From contig NZ_JBATXG010000022.1 of NCBI RefSeq assembly GCF_049673105.1, forward strand, positions 1 through 64,000: DNA of 64,000 nt. The letters are read 5' to 3'. A model generated the notes under the pieces. That model searched no databases and had not been told where the DNA came from. It saw only the letters and a list, made by a program, of their open reading frames with translations. Of the stretch, positions 41,872 to 50,090 are shown piece after piece. The DNA comes from Castellaniella sp049673105 (lineage in GTDB: Bacteria; Pseudomonadota; Gammaproteobacteria; Burkholderiales; Burkholderiaceae_B). The position numbers were made by a program, and so were the translations under genes. Numbering within the stretch: position 1 is the first letter of the stretch; each line of letters starts with the position of its first letter.

Positions 41872-43284
41872 CTATATATGCAACGCCTGCCCCAAGGCCC
41901 GCAGGGCCGCTTCCTGGATGGCTTCACCCTGAGTCGGATGCGCATGGATGGTATGGGCGACGTCTTCCAGGCAGGCGCCCATTTCGATGGACTGGCCAAA
42001 CGCGGCAGCGAATTCAGACACGCCCCGCCCCACAGCCTGCCAGCCCAGGATCAGGTGATTGTCGCGTCGCGCCACCACCCGCACAAAGCCATCCGTGGAT
42101 TCCAGCGTCATCGCCCGCCCGTTGGCCGCCAGCGGAAAGACGCCCTCGATGACGTCGACGCCGGCTGCAGCAGCCTGCTGCGGCGACAGTCCGGCGGTGA
42201 CGACTTCCGGGTCTGTGAAGCACACCGCCGGGATGGCGGCGGGCGCGAAGCGCCGGGTCTGACCGGCAATCTGTTCCGCCACACATTCGCCCTGCGCCAT
42301 GGCGCGATGGGCCAGCATGGGCTCGCCGGTCACGTCGCCGATGGCCCACACGCCGTTCATGGAAGTACGGCAGCGATCATCCACCCGCACGGCCAGACCG
42401 TCCATATCCAGCATCAAAGAACTGAGTCCGAAGCCCCGGCTGCGAGGTTTGCGGCCCACCGCCACCAGGATCTGCTGGGCGGCCAGCACCTGTTCTTCGG
42501 CCTTGGGCGGCTGGATGCGCAGCCCCTTGCCGTCTTCCGTCAGCCCCAGCACCTGGGTTTGCAAATGCAGCCCCATGCCCAGGGACTTCAGGGATTTGTG
42601 CACGGGCTTGACCAGATCCGCGTCATAAGCCGGCAAGATGCGGTCCTGGGACTCGATGACGTCGACCTTGACGCCCAGTTTGCGATAGACCGTGCCCAGT
42701 TCCAGCCCGATATATCCGGCGCCAACGATGGCGAGGGATTTGGGCAGTTTTTTGGGTGACAAGGCTTCGGTGGACGAAATCACCGGACCGCCGAAGGGCA
42801 TAAAGGGCAAAGCCGCCGGCTCGGACCCCGTGGCCAGCAACAGATGTTCGCAGCGGATGCGCTGGGGCGCGCCCGCCTTGCCCTGGGCCACCGGATTCAC
42901 GTCCACGGTCTTGCCGTCGACGATATGCGCCCAGCCCTGAACGACCGTGACCTTGTGCTTTTTCAGCAGCGCCCCGATGCCGGTCGTCAGTTTTTTGACG
43001 ATGCCGTTTTTCCAGGCGATGCTGCGCTCCAGATCCAGTTCCGGCGCCTGGGCGCGGATGCCCAAGGGAGAATCCCCGGCATAACCCTGCAGGGCATGGA
43101 ATTGTTCCGCCACGTGGATCAGCGCCTTGGACGGAATGCAGCCGATGTTCAGGCAGGTGCCGCCCAGGGTGTCGCCTTCGACCAGTACGGTCGGAATGCC
43201 CAACTGGCCCGCCCGGATGGCGGCGACATAGCCGCCGGGGCCGCCGCCGATGATCAGCAAGGTGGTAGTGATCGGATTGGACAT
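41872..43284 (-). CDS. lpdA: Dihydrolipoamide dehydrogenase (E3)
   Basis: 470 residues from the ATG at 43284, five bases after the E2 stop. GGGPGG (13-18) binds FAD; GGTCLNIGCIPSKAL contains the redox cysteines C44 and C49; VGAGYIGLELG binds NAD; and HAHPTQGEA near the C-terminus contains the catalytic His and Glu. It reoxidises the lipoyl group of E2 and reduces NAD. As the last gene of the bkd operon it is the dedicated E3 (LpdV type) of the branched-chain complex. Confidence 0.96.
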   Translation of the reverse strand: MSNPITTTLLIIGGGPGGYVAAIRAGQLGIPTVLVEGDTLGGTCLNIGCIPSKALIHVAEQFHALQGYAGDSPLGIRAQAPELDLERSIAWKNGIVKKLTTGIGALLKKHKVTVVQGWAHIVDGKTVDVNPVAQGKAGAPQRIRCEHLLLATGSEPAALPFMPFGGPVISSTEALSPKKLPKSLAIVGAGYIGLELGTVYRKLGVKVDVIESQDRILPAYDADLVKPVHKSLKSLGMGLHLQTQVLGLTEDGKGLRIQPPKAEEQVLAAQQILVAVGRKPRSRGFGLSSLMLDMDGLAVRVDDRCRTSMNGVWAIGDVTGEPMLAHRAMAQGECVAEQIAGQTRRFAPAAIPAVCFTDPEVVTAGLSPQQAAAAGVDVIEGVFPLAANGRAMTLESTDGFVRVVARRDNHLILGWQAVGRGVSEFAAAFGQSIEMGACLEDVAHTIHAHPTQGEAIQEAALRALGQALHI

Positions 43285-43289
43285 GCTGC

Positions 43290-44636
43290 TTACTCCACAA
43301 ACAGAAGCGCCGGGCATTCCAGATAACGCCGGATGCACTGGATGAACTCGGCGGCGTGCATGCCGTCGACCACGCGATGATCAAAGGACGAGGACAAATT
43401 CATGAGCTTGCGCGCCACGACCCGGCCTTCCTGGAAGACCGGGCGCTCGACCACCCGATTGACGCCCACGATGGCGACCTCGGGGTGATTGATCACCGGG
43501 GTGGACACGATGCCGCCCAGCGGCCCCAGGCTGGTGATGGTGATGGTGGAGCCCGTCAATTCGTCGCGCGCGGCCTTGCCCTCGCGGGCCGCTTCTGCCA
43601 GGCGGGCGATTTCCGCCGCGCAAGACCACAGATCCAGGGTTTCGGCATGACGGACTACCGGCACCATCAGGCCCGAGGGCGTCTGCGCCGCCACGCCCAG
43701 ATGCACGGCGCCGAACTGCGTCACGACGCCCGCATCATCATCAAACCGCGCATTGATCTGCGGAAATTCCCGCAACGCCAGCACCATCGCCCGCGCCAGG
43801 AACGGCAGCAGGGTCAGTTTCCCGCGTTCGGTGCTGTGGCGGGTATTGAGCCGGGCGCGCAGGGATTCCAGTTCCGTGACGTCGATTTCCTCGACATAGG
43901 TGAAATGCGGAATGCGTCGTTTGGATTCCTGCATCTTCTGCGCGATCTTGCGGCGCAGGCCGATGACGGGCACGGCGGTTTCTTCGTCGTGGGACTGGTA
44001 CAAAGACCCCGTGGTCCGCTGCGAGGTATCGTTGCGATCGCGCGCCAGCCAGGCATCCAGGTCCCCCTGGGTGATACGGCCCGCCGGCCCGCTGCCCGGC
44101 ACATACTGCAGGGTGATGCCCAGATCCCAGGCGCGGCGGCGCACGGCGGGCGAAGCCAGGGGCCGCTGGCCCTCGGGTCGTGCGGGCGCATGCAATGCCG
44201 GGGCAGCGGGCGCTTCAACGGCAAGAGCCGGTTCAACGTGAGCGGCGGCCTGTTGCTGGACCGGCGCCGAAGCGGCTGGCTCAAGCGCTGCTTGCGGAGC
44301 GGCGGGCGCGGTGGCGCTGGCCGTCGCGGGCTTTGCAGATGCCGGCGCCTGAGTCGGCGCCGCGCGTGTCTTGAACAGGTGTTCGTTGCCCTCGCCTTCG
44401 ACTTCCAGACGGATCAGTTCCGCCCCCACGGCCATGATCTGACCGACCTGCCCGCCCAACGACACAACCTGTCCGTGGACGGGCGACGGCACCTGCACGG
44501 TGGCCTTGTCGGTCATGACGTCGGCCAGGATCTGATCCTCGACCACCGCATCGCCCGCCTTGACGTGCCATTCAACCAGTTCGACTTCTGCGATGCCTTC
44601 GCCGATATCCGGCATCTTGATGATGTGAATACCCAT
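43290..44636 (-). CDS. bkdB: Branched-chain 2-oxoacid dehydrogenase E2 (lipoyl transacylase)
   Basis: 448 residues. An N-terminal lipoyl domain with the attachment lysine in VMTDKATVQ (K44) is followed by an Ala/Pro-rich linker of about 75 residues, a peripheral-subunit-binding domain (ASPAVRRRAWDLGI to ITQGDLDAWL, about 160-195) and a catalytic acyltransferase domain ending with the DHRVVDG active-site motif (419-425). It transfers the branched-chain acyl group from E1 to CoA. Four-gene context (E1 alpha, E1 beta, E2, E3) and DKATVQVPSP-type lipoyl sequence support the branched-chain type. Confidence 0.93.
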   Translation of the reverse strand: MGIHIIKMPDIGEGIAEVELVEWHVKAGDAVVEDQILADVMTDKATVQVPSPVHGQVVSLGGQVGQIMAVGAELIRLEVEGEGNEHLFKTRAAPTQAPASAKPATASATAPAAPQAALEPAASAPVQQQAAAHVEPALAVEAPAAPALHAPARPEGQRPLASPAVRRRAWDLGITLQYVPGSGPAGRITQGDLDAWLARDRNDTSQRTTGSLYQSHDEETAVPVIGLRRKIAQKMQESKRRIPHFTYVEEIDVTELESLRARLNTRHSTERGKLTLLPFLARAMVLALREFPQINARFDDDAGVVTQFGAVHLGVAAQTPSGLMVPVVRHAETLDLWSCAAEIARLAEAAREGKAARDELTGSTITITSLGPLGGIVSTPVINHPEVAIVGVNRVVERPVFQEGRVVARKLMNLSSSFDHRVVDGMHAAEFIQCIRRYLECPALLFVE

Positions 44637-45680
44637 TTATGCCTCCCGGAACGCACGTTTGAACGCCTCGGCCACCCGCTTGGGGCCGGGGAAATACGCC
44701 CATTCATGGGAATGCGGATACGGCGTATCCCACCCCGTGATGCGCTCGATCGGAGCTTCGAGATGATAGAAACAATGTTCCTGGACCAGCGAGCACAATT
44801 CAGCGCCGAAACCGCTGGTGCGCGTGGCCTCGTGCAGCACCACGCAACGCCCGGTCTTGCGCACCGAGGCCAGGATGGTGTCCAGGTCCAGCGGCCACAG
44901 GCTGCGCAGGTCGATGATGTCGGCCTCGATGCCGGCTTCCTGGGCGGCGACTTCCGCCACATAGACCATGGTGCCGTAGGTCAGCACGGTCAATTCCCGG
45001 CCTTCGCGATAGAGCGCGGCCTTGTCCAGCGGCACGCTGTAATAGCCCTCGGGCACGTTGCCCAACGGGTGCTTGGACCAGGGCACGACCGGCTGGTCGT
45101 GATGGCCGTCGAACGGGCCGTTATACAGACGCTTAGGTTCCAGGAAGATGACAGGATCGTCATTTTCGATGGAGCTGATCAGCAGGCCTTTCGCATCGTA
45201 GGGGTTGGACGGCATGACGGTGCGCAGGCCGGCCACGTGCGTGAACAGGGCCTCGGGGCTCTGGCTATGGGTCTGCCCGCCGAAAATGCCGCCGCCGCAG
45301 GGCATGCGGATGGTCAGGGGCGCGGTATACCCGCCCGCCGAGCGATACCGCATCCGGGCGGCTTCTGAAAAAATCTGATCGGCGGCTGGATAGAAATAGT
45401 CGGCGAACTGGATTTCCACCACCGGGCGCAGGCCATAGGCCCCCATGCCGACGGCGGCGGCGACGATGCCGCTTTCGGAAATCGGCGCATCGAACACCCG
45501 CGACTGGCCATATTTGGCCTGCAGGCCTTCGGTGCAGCGGAACACACCGCCGAAATACCCCACGTCCTGGCCGAACACGACGACATCGTCATCGCGGTCC
45601 AGCATGATGTCCATGGCCGACCGCAAGGCCTGGATCATGGTCATGGGGCGTGTCTTCATCTGGTCTTTTGCCATGATCAC
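44637..45680 (-). CDS. bkdA2: Branched-chain 2-oxoacid dehydrogenase E1 beta
   Basis: 347 residues from a GTG at 45680 that overlaps the E1 alpha stop as GTGA, or from the ATG at 45674. It contains the transketolase-like pyrimidine-binding domain (VVVFGQDVGYFGGVFRCTEGLQ, MPCGGGIFGG) and the C-terminal domain with DIIDLRSLWPLD and HEATRTSGFGAEL. It forms the TPP-dependent decarboxylase with E1 alpha. Its stop abuts the E2 start directly. Confidence 0.94.
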   Translation of the reverse strand: MIMAKDQMKTRPMTMIQALRSAMDIMLDRDDDVVVFGQDVGYFGGVFRCTEGLQAKYGQSRVFDAPISESGIVAAAVGMGAYGLRPVVEIQFADYFYPAADQIFSEAARMRYRSAGGYTAPLTIRMPCGGGIFGGQTHSQSPEALFTHVAGLRTVMPSNPYDAKGLLISSIENDDPVIFLEPKRLYNGPFDGHHDQPVVPWSKHPLGNVPEGYYSVPLDKAALYREGRELTVLTYGTMVYVAEVAAQEAGIEADIIDLRSLWPLDLDTILASVRKTGRCVVLHEATRTSGFGAELCSLVQEHCFYHLEAPIERITGWDTPYPHSHEWAYFPGPKRVAEAFKRAFREA

Positions 45681-46909
45681 ACCCCTAATTCCTGACGCTG
45701 CCGGCGCAGATGCTCCGGCATGTCTTTGTAGACGTCCTCGAACATGGTGGCCACGCTGGACGTGCGTCCCGTGGCCAGCGTGCCGTGGGCTTCCGCTTTT
45801 TTCTGGGCCGCGACGACCTCGGCCTCGCAGGCTTTTTGCGTGTCCTGATGTTCTTTATCGGACCAGATGCCGCGCCCGATCATGTACTGCTTCAGGCGGG
45901 GAATCGGATCCCCCAGGGGAAAGCGCGACCAATCATCGGCGGGCCGGTATTTCGACGGATCGTCGGACGTGGAATGCGGCCCGGCGCGGTAGCTGACCCA
46001 TTCGATCAAGGTCGGACCGTAGTTGCCGCGCGCGCGATCCGCCGCCCAGCGCGACGCCGCGTACACCGCCAGAAAATCGTTGCCGTCCACCCGCAAAGAC
46101 GCCACATTGGACCCGATGCCGCGCGCCGCCAGCGTGGTGCCCTCGCCCCCGGCCACGGCCTGAAAAGTGGAAATGGCCCATTGATTGTTGATGACGTTCA
46201 GGATCACCGGCGCCCGATACACGTGGGCGAACAGCAGCGCCGTCTGGTAGTCGGATTCAGCCGTGGCGCCATCGCCGATCCAGCCGCAGGCGATGCGGGT
46301 ATCGCCCTTGATGGCGGACGCCATCGCCCAGCCGACCGCCTGCGGCATCTGTGTGCCCAGGTTGCCCGACAAGGTGAAAAAACCCTTTTCCGGCACCGAA
46401 TACAGCACCGGCAACTGGCGGCCCTTCAGGGGGTCTTTGTCGTTCGAGAAGATCTGACACATCATGTCGAACAGGGGGTAATCCTGGACGATCAGCAGCC
46501 CCTGCTGGCGATAGGACGGAAAATGCATGTCGCCTGGCTGCAGCGCCAGAGACTGACCGATGGCGATGGCTTCCTCGCCCAGCGCCTGCATGTAAAAAGA
46601 TGTCTTTTTCTGCCGCTGCGCGATCACCATGCGCGCATCCAGGATGCGCGTCTTGATCATGGCCTGCATGCCGCGCCGCAGGATCGCATCATCGGGCAGA
46701 TCTTCGGCCCAGGGCCCCTGCGCGTGACCGTCATCATCCAGCACACGAATCAGGCCCTGGGCCAGATCACGGGTGTCGTAGGGAGTGGTGTCGATGGGAG
46801 GTTTGCGGGCAGCGCCAGCCGGCTGCAGCCGCAGATAGGAAAAATCGGTTTCCTGACCGGGACGCCCCGAGGGTTCAGGGACGTAGAACTTCAGCGGTGT
46901 CTGTGTCAT
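45677..46909 (-). CDS. bkdA1: Branched-chain 2-oxoacid dehydrogenase E1 alpha
   Basis: 410 residues. The TPP-binding motif runs from WIGDGATAESD to VINNQWAIS (GDG, about 28 residues, NN). The segment YRAGPHSTSDDPSKYR with the S/T phospho-loop residues is typical of branched-chain rather than pyruvate dehydrogenases. It decarboxylates 2-oxoacids of Val, Leu and Ile and passes the acyl group to lipoyl E2. It is the first gene of the bkd operon. No bkdR/Lrp regulator is adjacent; the 211 bases before it show no clear promoter. Confidence 0.94.
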   Translation of the reverse strand: MTQTPLKFYVPEPSGRPGQETDFSYLRLQPAGAARKPPIDTTPYDTRDLAQGLIRVLDDDGHAQGPWAEDLPDDAILRRGMQAMIKTRILDARMVIAQRQKKTSFYMQALGEEAIAIGQSLALQPGDMHFPSYRQQGLLIVQDYPLFDMMCQIFSNDKDPLKGRQLPVLYSVPEKGFFTLSGNLGTQMPQAVGWAMASAIKGDTRIACGWIGDGATAESDYQTALLFAHVYRAPVILNVINNQWAISTFQAVAGGEGTTLAARGIGSNVASLRVDGNDFLAVYAASRWAADRARGNYGPTLIEWVSYRAGPHSTSDDPSKYRPADDWSRFPLGDPIPRLKQYMIGRGIWSDKEHQDTQKACEAEVVAAQKKAEAHGTLATGRTSSVATMFEDVYKDMPEHLRRQRQELGV

Positions 46910-47097
46910 GGTCGCAAGAATCTTGTGGATTTGCCAGAGGCCCGTTAGCGGGCAGCAGTCGTCTTGTGGACGGCTGCCGCATGATCGCCGATCCCGCCAG
47001 GCAGCGCAAGATCGCGTAAACCACTACGGGCGCCGTCCGTGTCCAACCCGGCGGGACGACTCTGGAACCACTGTACATCGACAGACCGGTGCTGCGC

Positions 47098-47117
47098 GAC
47101 TGGGCATTTACCCAGTC
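47098..47117 (-). terminator. Hairpin after the yffB-like gene
   Basis: GACTGGG and CCCAGTC form a perfect seven-base stem around a six-base loop, starting three bases past the stop of the yffB-like gene. There is no U-tract on the minus strand, so if it terminates, it does so weakly or with other help. Confidence 0.4.
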
Positions 47118-47120
47118 CTT

Positions 47121-47471
47121 TCAGCGCCCGAAAATCCTTGCATAGCGCTCGGGCTTGAAACCGACCTCGATACCGTGCGGCGTCGTCAGCACCGGACGCT
47201 TGATCATCGTCGGTTCCGCGACCATCAGATCGATAGCCTTGGCTTCATCCAGACCGTCGCGTACCGCTTCAGGCAGAGCGCGAAACGTCTTGCTCGCTTT
47301 GTTCAGCACCTTGTCGAGCCCCGCTTCGGCAACCCACGCCGCGACCTCGGCGCGGGTGATGCCCGCGACGCGATAATCGTGGAATGTGTAATCAATGCCC
47401 TGAACACCCAGCCACGCGAAGGCCTTTTTCATCGTGTCGCAGTTCTTGATGCCGTAGATGGTAACCGTCAT
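47121..47471 (-). CDS. ArsC/YffB-family thioredoxin-fold protein
   Basis: 116 residues from the ATG at 47471 (MTVTIYGIKNCDTMKKA); the open frame extends further but lacks similarity. Cysteine C11 with TxKKA, then NKASKTFRALPE and MIKRPVL, are the pattern of the arsenate reductase/Spx/YffB superfamily. Classical ArsC has extra arginines that I cannot place with confidence, so this is better called YffB-like (glutathione-dependent thiol reductase proposed) than a proven arsenate reductase. It is the last core-like gene before the AT-rich island. Confidence 0.87.
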   Translation of the reverse strand: MTVTIYGIKNCDTMKKAFAWLGVQGIDYTFHDYRVAGITRAEVAAWVAEAGLDKVLNKASKTFRALPEAVRDGLDEAKAIDLMVAEPTMIKRPVLTTPHGIEVGFKPERYARIFGR

Positions 47472-47591
47472 ATTGGAGTGCTCGTTTTTGGGTGTGGATT
47501 TGTTCTTGGGAGGGGGGCGTGAGGGCCGCGCCGATGCTGACTGTTGGGGAGAGTGACAGGCGACTATACGGCAGTTGCCCATAGGAGCTGA

Positions 47592-47653
47592 GGATGTCCG
47601 CTAACGGTTAGAAGGCCCTGAGAAAGTCAGGTACCGACTCAAAGCGGCCATCC
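47592..47653. repeat. Short inverted-repeat element at the left island edge
   Basis: GGATGTCCGCT and AGCGGCCATCC match as inverted repeats at ten of eleven positions and enclose about 40 bases. Inside is a smaller hairpin, CCTGA with TCAGG. The total is 62 bases. This looks like a small intergenic palindromic or MITE-like element. It lies at the point where the GC-rich core sequence gives way to the AT-rich island. Confidence 0.5.
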
Positions 47654-47732
47654 GTAACGCAACATTAGCAATGTCGCCACCAAGCTTTATGGGATTTAAT
47701 CTCAAAACGCTTTCTAAGCGAGCTATGTAACA

Positions 47733-49862
47733 CTATTTTTTACGACTTCTGCTCCGATATTGCCGTGGTCTCTTTGCTGTCCCCCCGGACTGTTGACCCA
47801 AATACATTCTTTCATAGGTATCCATTAGCGACCCTAGAGCAATCTCTGCAGAATCATGCTTCTGTGGATTCCTAAATTTTGAAAGGATGTCTGAAAGAAA
47901 CTTTCCCGTGATTTTTACAATTATCTTTCGATGATCAGAATAAATACTCTTTACCCATGAAAGCTCTTTATCCCTTTCAAGATTTGTATTCCAGCCTCGG
48001 CAAATGATAAATGCCAACCTACCATATCCACCCGACAAATATGAAAGCACTTGACGATAGTCATCGAGTGTAGGGGATTCGTAATTTTTTATCTCAAATA
48101 CGACCTGTCGAGTTTCGTAATCCTGTTGGATTCGCTTCCAAAATGAAGTTTGAGCAAGATTAGTTCCCACTACGTCTCGACGATTAACGGCATCTTTGTT
48201 AGGGTGGAGAACTATATTATCCAATCTACCCGCAAAGCATATTCTCAAAGCATCTAAGCACCATTGCTCAAAATCGGCAGCACCTTCTGCACCACTGTTT
48301 ATTTTTTGGTATTCTGAGATGAGCCTACCTAGGCGCGCATTTCGCAGAATTGGGGTAACCGATGAGACTTTAATTTCATACTCGTCATTAATATCGGTTG
48401 CTTCATCTTGGCTCAGTACGTTACGAGTAAGATTAAGCGCTATCCAATAGCATGGATGTATAAGAAGACGATGGTTTGACTCAAACTCTGTATCTGGACG
48501 TCGCCCATCATGGGAAAATACATAGCTCCCAGTGGAGGCATCTTGAACCCCAAGGAATCCAATTCCATATAATGCGCGAACCAAATCTTCTGCCTGATTA
48601 AGAATTGCCAACTCTATATGGCTTTCAATGCCAGGAGGCGGAGAAGTTATAACCCCATCTAGCAGCTCGCAAGCCTCCGGAAACAGCAACTCAGGATTTC
48701 TATTTCCAAAAACAGAAATTGCAGATTCAATAGAAGGAAATATATGGCGATATTCTTTCTGAAGATCATCAAGCCGATTATTTGAAATTGTTTTCGCAGC
48801 CTTTTCCAAATCAACGAGGGAAATGGTAGTCACCGCAGCTTCTGGGTCTCTTTTGCTCGCATTTTCAAAGGCTGAATTTAATAGTATTAGGATATCACGC
48901 GGTCGATAAAGCGTGAACTTGAGGCACTGCTTAAACCCATCCTCACCCTGCAGCTCATGGGCAGTATACCTACTCCACAAACGCTTGTTATTTTGAGTTT
49001 CATCACCGAACGCAGCGCGGAGACGATTACAAACCAAGTAAAACAAATTTCCAGCATCCCAGTGCAAGCGTAAAGTTTGCCCTTCAATATTCCTGGCGTA
49101 ATCCTGATCATAATGTGCAACGGCTCTATGGATATTGTCTCTCAAGAAAACAACTGGGCGAATCACCCCCTTAAAAATCGTACCCACATCGATGGCAGCC
49201 GTTATCGCCCCATCGATAAATGCGATGTTTGTACCGTCTGGATCAAAACCCTCATCCAGGCGATCCACTATTAAATACATTTTCGATGCTGCTGGAGGAA
49301 TTTTTTTTAGTTCTTTTTCTATTTGCGCTATTTCCAGCACATCAGCTAAATGACCAATCACATCATCGGGGGAAAGTGTGCTGAGCAGATTTTTTTGTAG
49401 TAAGGTACGAAGCTTCCCGAAAAATGGTTGATCCACCTTCCCCCAGCTGGACAGGTGTTTTGTTAAAAGCTTTGAATTATTAACCATATCTCGAAGCTTG
49501 TACTTTGATCTTAATATCTGTGTTATTTCGAGCATTAGGCCATATCGCCATAGCAGCCGCGAACTAGCACGAATTGAAAGAAATTTACTCCCAGTTCTGG
49601 CGATGAGGGGGGCAAGAGCGAGAGTTTGATGTTCCTCAGGAGAGATCAATGAAAAAACAGAATTTTTTGGATCAGACCACTGTTTTTTGAGTCGATAAGT
49701 AAGAGCGCTTTTTCCAGTTCCTCGTCGACCAACCACTACTATTTTTTCATCGGACTCCAGTAGCGAAAGATAGTCTGGAGTTTCATAAAAGGCTTTTGCA
49801 AGCATGGCGTGATCAGCTTCTGCTCGAATATCCCCTAACGGATTTGATAGTGGTTTAGCCAT
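47733..49862 (-). CDS. P-loop ATPase fused to a PD-(D/E)XK-like nuclease
   Basis: 709 residues. The N-terminal half is a P-loop NTPase: Walker A GRRGTGKS at 45-52 (K51), Walker B YLIVDRLDEG at 196-205 and a sensor-like VVFLRDN at 237-243. It resembles the Sll1717-type P-loop ATPases as I recall that group. A helical/winged region follows (about 410-510). The C-terminal part shows the order of a PD-(D/E)XK nuclease: E532, D563 (RRDVVG), E590-I-K592 (FEIKN) and Q604 (YRQVLSY). The end is basic (RPRQYRSRSRKK). I infer an ATP-gated nuclease, probably in anti-phage defence. The gene is markedly AT-rich compared with its surroundings, so it was probably acquired by transfer. It starts with ATG after AGGA. 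Confidence 0.75.
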   Translation of the reverse strand: MAKPLSNPLGDIRAEADHAMLAKAFYETPDYLSLLESDEKIVVVGRRGTGKSALTYRLKKQWSDPKNSVFSLISPEEHQTLALAPLIARTGSKFLSIRASSRLLWRYGLMLEITQILRSKYKLRDMVNNSKLLTKHLSSWGKVDQPFFGKLRTLLQKNLLSTLSPDDVIGHLADVLEIAQIEKELKKIPPAASKMYLIVDRLDEGFDPDGTNIAFIDGAITAAIDVGTIFKGVIRPVVFLRDNIHRAVAHYDQDYARNIEGQTLRLHWDAGNLFYLVCNRLRAAFGDETQNNKRLWSRYTAHELQGEDGFKQCLKFTLYRPRDILILLNSAFENASKRDPEAAVTTISLVDLEKAAKTISNNRLDDLQKEYRHIFPSIESAISVFGNRNPELLFPEACELLDGVITSPPPGIESHIELAILNQAEDLVRALYGIGFLGVQDASTGSYVFSHDGRRPDTEFESNHRLLIHPCYWIALNLTRNVLSQDEATDINDEYEIKVSSVTPILRNARLGRLISEYQKINSGAEGAADFEQWCLDALRICFAGRLDNIVLHPNKDAVNRRDVVGTNLAQTSFWKRIQQDYETRQVVFEIKNYESPTLDDYRQVLSYLSGGYGRLAFIICRGWNTNLERDKELSWVKSIYSDHRKIIVKITGKFLSDILSKFRNPQKHDSAEIALGSLMDTYERMYLGQQSGGTAKRPRQYRSRSRKK

Positions 49863-49876
49863 TTAATTTGTTTCCT

Positions 49877-49892
49877 CAGAAAAATTTTTCTG
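49877..49892. promoter_or_regulatory. Perfect 16-bp palindrome before the ATPase gene
   Basis: CAGAAAAATTTTTCTG reads the same on both strands and lies 15 bases upstream of the ATPase start, next to its ribosome-binding site. It could be an operator for autoregulation or a leader hairpin masking the ribosome-binding site. Its function is unknown. Confidence 0.5.
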
Positions 49893-50090
49893 CACACCTT
49901 CTTACATGCCAATTAATACGCTTAATGACACATACCTACCTCAAGTTCTGGGGTCCGCCGAAAACATTGAGTGATACAGGGAAAGTGATACTTAACGACC
50001 AATCCTGGCCGATTGTCGCCTATGCTAAGGCCAGTAGCAAGAAACATATGGCCCCAAGCCACCTCCGGCCAAGGGAGTCCGCCGGGACAG
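49893..50090. other. Intergenic segment inside the AT-rich island
   Basis: 198 bases between the unknown membrane-type gene and the ATPase palindrome, same strand on both sides. It is GC-richer in its upstream part than the genes around it. Short open frames on both strands cross it, but none shows a recognisable domain or a convincing ribosome-binding site. It may be a remnant of another element. Confidence 0.35.

Noticed and set aside
47121..47471. Call as a true arsenate reductase ArsC
   Set aside because: Only the family fold and C11 are clear; the arginine triad of ArsC cannot be placed, and no ars genes are adjacent.
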